A DNA stretch of 54,295 bases from an uncultured Bacteroidia bacterium (lineage in GTDB: Bacteria > Bacteroidota > Bacteroidia > Bacteroidales > CAJPTX01): positions 1 to 54,295 of the forward strand of contig CALHSW010000071.1 in the NCBI GenBank assembly GCA_938038735.1, written 5' to 3'. Each line of letters begins with the position of its first letter. The first letter of the stretch is position 1. Below the pieces are notes generated by a model. That model was not told where the DNA came from, searched no databases, and saw nothing but the letters and a program-made list of their open reading frames with translations. The translations under genes were made by a program, and so were the position numbers. Shown one piece after another: positions 51,726 through 54,295 of this stretch.

Positions 51726-53399
51726 ATGCAGGAAGACAAGATAGAGATAATAGTAGTTAACACTGAGGCACGCTACCATGTGGAGCCAGGGCTGTCGTTG
51801 AGCAAGATTTTACAGCAGATAGGCTTTAAGGTCGAGCGTCCTATTCTGGGGGCGATGGTGAATAATAGGCTTCGCGATTTGGGATTTAGGGTGTACCAAC
51901 CGAAGCAGATAGAGTTTCTTGACGTAACCCATCCCGCAGGGTTTCGAATGTACGTGAACTCGCTTTTTTTCTTGATGCAGTACGCGGTGCGCAGCTTGAA
52001 TAGCGGGTATCGGCTGTCAATAGAACACTCTGTATCAAATGGTTATTTCTGTAAGATAAAGGGGTTGAATGGAGAAACAACGGTAGAGCTTGCGGCGCAG
52101 ATCACAGCGGCGATGCGTGAGGTGATAGAGAAAGATGTTCCATTCATGACGCGTCCGACCCTGACTGCCGATGCAATAAAAATCTTTGAGATGCAGGGGG
52201 ATGAGGAGAAGGTGCGGTTGCTAAAGAGTCGGCCGAAGCTCTACACAACGCTATACAGGCTTTCTGGGGTGTGGGACTACTACTTTGAGGGGTTGGTGCC
52301 GTCAACGGGCTACTTGAAGGTTTTTGACGTTTATAAGTACTTCTCGGGGCTACTGCTACGTGTGCCTGAGCGTGAGAAGCCGGAGGAGTTGGCAACGATG
52401 GTGCTTCAGCCTAAGATGTATGACATTTTTCAGGAGTTTAAGCGTTGGCTTGATGCGCTTGACTTGGAGGATGCTGGCATGATAAACGATGCGATACGGC
52501 AGGGCAGGGGACGACAGATAGTGCAGGTGTCGGAGGCGCTGCATGAGAAGAAGGTGAGCCAGATTGCGGACGCGATAAAGCAACGGATTGACAAGGCGAG
52601 AATAGTGTTGGTGGCAGGGCCGTCGTCATCTGGAAAAACAACCTTTTCTAAGCGTTTAGCTGTTCAGCTTTATGTATGTGGTTTACAACCGCATACGTTA
52701 GAGCTAGATAATTACTTCGTGGATAGGGAAAAAACGCCGCGGGACGCAAATGGAGAGTATAACTTTGAGTCGATTGGGGCGTTAGACGTGGAGCAATTCA
52801 ATAAAGATTTGCTGGCGATGCTGCGGGGAGAGGTGGTGGAGATACCGAAGTTTGATTTTGCTGATGGGAAGCGCTTTTACGATGGAACGACACTAAAATT
52901 TGGTCCGCGTGATGTGCTCATCGTGGAGGGTATTCATGCGTTAAATCCTATCCTTACGCCGCATATTCCGGCGGAGAATAAGTACAAAGTGTACATCTCT
53001 GCCTTGACCTCAATATCGCTTGATGGGCTCAATCGGATTTCATCGTCTGATAATCGTTTGCTAAGGCGCATGGTGCGTGATTCGCGGTATAGGGGCTACA
53101 GCGCAGTGGAAACAATACGCCGGTGGCAAAGCGTGAGAAGGGGCGAGGAGGAGAATATTTTCCCATTCCAGGAGGAGGCGGATGTGATGTTTAACTCTGC
53201 GTTGCCGTACGAGTTTAACGTGTTAAAAAATTACGCAGAGGTGCTGCTCAACGAGGTGCCATCGAGCGTGCCGGAGCATAGCGAGGCGGTGCGATTACAG
53301 CGATTCTTGCAGGTTTTTGCGCCGCTAGAGGATGGGAGCATCCCTCCTACCTCTTTGCTGCGAGAATTTTTGGGAGGTAGCTCGTTTTCGTACAAGTAA
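51726..53399 (+). CDS. TGS-like domain fused to uridine-kinase-like nucleoside kinase
   Basis: The 557-residue protein has a TGS/ThrRS-editing-like N-terminal half (~1-270) and a P-loop kinase half from ~295. Walker A is GPSSSGKTTFSKRL, a substrate loop is LELDNYFVDREKTPRDANGEYNFES, and VLIVEGIHALNP follows, as in uridine/cytidine kinases. Proteins of this build and length are common in Bacteroidetes and are annotated as nucleoside kinases; they are expected to phosphorylate uridine or cytidine in salvage. The role of the N-terminal half is unclear. Confidence 0.88.
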   Translation: MQEDKIEIIVVNTEARYHVEPGLSLSKILQQIGFKVERPILGAMVNNRLRDLGFRVYQPKQIEFLDVTHPAGFRMYVNSLFFLMQYAVRSLNSGYRLSIEHSVSNGYFCKIKGLNGETTVELAAQITAAMREVIEKDVPFMTRPTLTADAIKIFEMQGDEEKVRLLKSRPKLYTTLYRLSGVWDYYFEGLVPSTGYLKVFDVYKYFSGLLLRVPEREKPEELATMVLQPKMYDIFQEFKRWLDALDLEDAGMINDAIRQGRGRQIVQVSEALHEKKVSQIADAIKQRIDKARIVLVAGPSSSGKTTFSKRLAVQLYVCGLQPHTLELDNYFVDREKTPRDANGEYNFESIGALDVEQFNKDLLAMLRGEVVEIPKFDFADGKRFYDGTTLKFGPRDVLIVEGIHALNPILTPHIPAENKYKVYISALTSISLDGLNRISSSDNRLLRRMVRDSRYRGYSAVETIRRWQSVRRGEEENIFPFQEEADVMFNSALPYEFNVLKNYAEVLLNEVPSSVPEHSEAVRLQRFLQVFAPLEDGSIPPTSLLREFLGGSSFSYK

Positions 53400-53454
53400 T
53401 TGGGATGCTGTAGGGTAAGGTAGTGAGTGGGTCTACAAAAGTGAGAAAAATATA

Positions 53455-54069
53455 ATGAATGATAATCAGTTTTGGGGAATACTAGCTCTTGCTGCGATTT
53501 CTATAGTGTCGGAGGTAGTAAAGAGTGTCAGGAAAAAGAAGAAGAAGAGGGGGCAAGGTGTGCCTGCGGAGATGAATCAGGGGGAACTTGAGGGTGCGCC
53601 CTTTCCTCCGGTAGAGGTTGCGGATCGGATAGAAGGCGAGGATTTAGGGAAAAAACGCAATATGGAGGAACCTTTGCAGGGCGATGATGAGGATGATTTG
53701 CTTACGCAGATAAAAAGGGCTGTGCAAGAGCTGAATGGGGCAACGAGAGGGACAGGGAGCGTGGAGCCAACGGTAGAAGATAAAAGAGAAGAAGGAGTTT
53801 TCTGTGAAGAAGTTGCGGTGGCTGAAAGTACTCCAGTAGATCCTACTGCGTGGCTGGGTTCGGTGCCTGAAGAGGAGGGAGGCGAGGGGCTAGCCGCGAA
53901 GAGGGCTGAAGAGCTGCGGGCTGAGGAGTTGGCAATGCAGATGGCGCAATCGGAGGAGCAAGTTAGTTTGGGGTGCGAAGCGTTGCGGGATATAAGAAGC
54001 GCAATGATTGCGAGCTTTTTGCTGGAGCCGAAGTTTAAACAGCAGGGCAGAAGGTTTCCCCATCGGTAG
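53455..54069 (+). CDS. Acidic membrane-anchored protein of unknown function
   Basis: The 204-residue protein has one N-terminal hydrophobic helix (~6-22, WGILALAAISIVSEVV), a lysine-rich stop (VRKKKKKRG), then a long Glu/Asp-rich, probably disordered region and a helical end (ALRDIRSAMIASFLLEPKF). Small proteins of this build occur across Bacteroidetes, but I cannot name a family. It follows the kinase gene by 55 bp and may be co-transcribed. Confidence 0.6.
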   Translation: MNDNQFWGILALAAISIVSEVVKSVRKKKKKRGQGVPAEMNQGELEGAPFPPVEVADRIEGEDLGKKRNMEEPLQGDDEDDLLTQIKRAVQELNGATRGTGSVEPTVEDKREEGVFCEEVAVAESTPVDPTAWLGSVPEEEGGEGLAAKRAEELRAEELAMQMAQSEEQVSLGCEALRDIRSAMIASFLLEPKFKQQGRRFPHR

Positions 54070-54248
54070 GGGTGAAACCACGGCCATTGCGCGAGCGTAC
54101 AGCGGGGCTAGAGCGATTGGGTGGCGAAAACCTATGTGGGATTTTTGGTAATTGTATACATGCTATGGTTGGGGTATGTTTGTTTGTTGTGCGTGAGAGG
54201 TTCTGAGAGGCTGTGGGTGAAGATATGTGCAGGGAGGGTCATGCGGGT

Positions 54249-54281
54249 CAGTCTTTCAGACTGGCTTGCCTTCCAGGCAAG
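54249..54281. repeat. Double-hairpin dispersed repeat, copy 2
   Basis: CAGTC-TTTCA-GACTG followed by CTTGCC-TTCCA-GGCAAG, two adjacent perfect small stems; related to 39915-39947. The rest of 54070-54295 shows no gene. Confidence 0.6.
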
Positions 54282-54295
54282 AATCCGGGGGTCTA

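Noticed and set aside
1..54295. CRISPR arrays, insertion sequences, integrases, prophage genes
   Set aside because: No regularly spaced short direct repeats with unique spacers and no transposase, integrase or phage structural motif in any frame.

Overview
The window looks like a chromosomal segment of a fermentative, anaerobic member of the Bacteroidetes, probably order Bacteroidales. The evidence is a SusC/SusD outer-membrane pair, a type IX secretion (T9SS) C-terminal sorting domain, a GldB-type lipoprotein, a Bacteroidetes HU/SPOR protein, and promoter boxes of the Bacteroidetes TAnnTTTG type. HydF ([FeFe]-hydrogenase maturation), ADP-forming acetyl-CoA synthetase, formate-THF ligase and an SDR-type threonine dehydrogenase point to anaerobic fermentation. 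I could not assign a genus. No tRNA, rRNA, CRISPR array, transposase or integrase was seen.

Layout. 1-1000: 3' end of a secreted InlB-repeat protein with a T9SS tail, closed by a perfect hairpin shared with a convergent M16 peptidase gene (1009-3780, minus). 4086-16205: a seven-gene operon encoding SusC, SusD, a lipoprotein, a membrane-anchored CobN-type chelatase (HmuS-like), a polytopic membrane protein (HmuT-like), an ExbB/MotA-type proton channel (HmuU-like) and a DUF2149 protein (HmuV-like). It looks like a tetrapyrrole capture and dechelation system in which a SusCD pair takes the place of HmuR/HmuY. 16.6-31.8 kb: polA diverging from an adenylate cyclase-HD fusion, a Usp protein, fumC, an ADP-forming acyl-CoA synthetase, tsaC, tdh, a glycosyltransferase, rmlB and hydF. 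31.9-44.4 kb: aroA, fhs, gldB, a parA/small-partner/LolA-like operon, a very GC-rich AAA-ATPase/PD-(D/E)XK gene, a chemoreceptor, trkA and a DUF6266-like gene. 44.7-54.3 kb: an HU/SPOR protein, ruvB, a 1.9-kb intergenic region, uvrC, a secreted protein, a TGS/uridine-kinase-like protein and an acidic membrane protein.

The main hidden signal is a probable replication origin and centromere. Left of about 45.6 kb the plus strand is C-rich whichever strand carries the gene; from ruvB onward it is G-rich. The switch falls in an AT-rich intergenic stretch (45631-46055). One to three kilobases to the right, the intergenic region 47109-49028 carries five close matches to the parS ParB-binding site plus one degenerate copy. 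The last four positions recur every ~210 bp inside a tandem repeat. The second notable system is the SusCD-HmuSTUV hybrid operon. Short dispersed elements (a 48-bp perfect palindrome in two copies; a 33-bp double hairpin in two copies) are also present.
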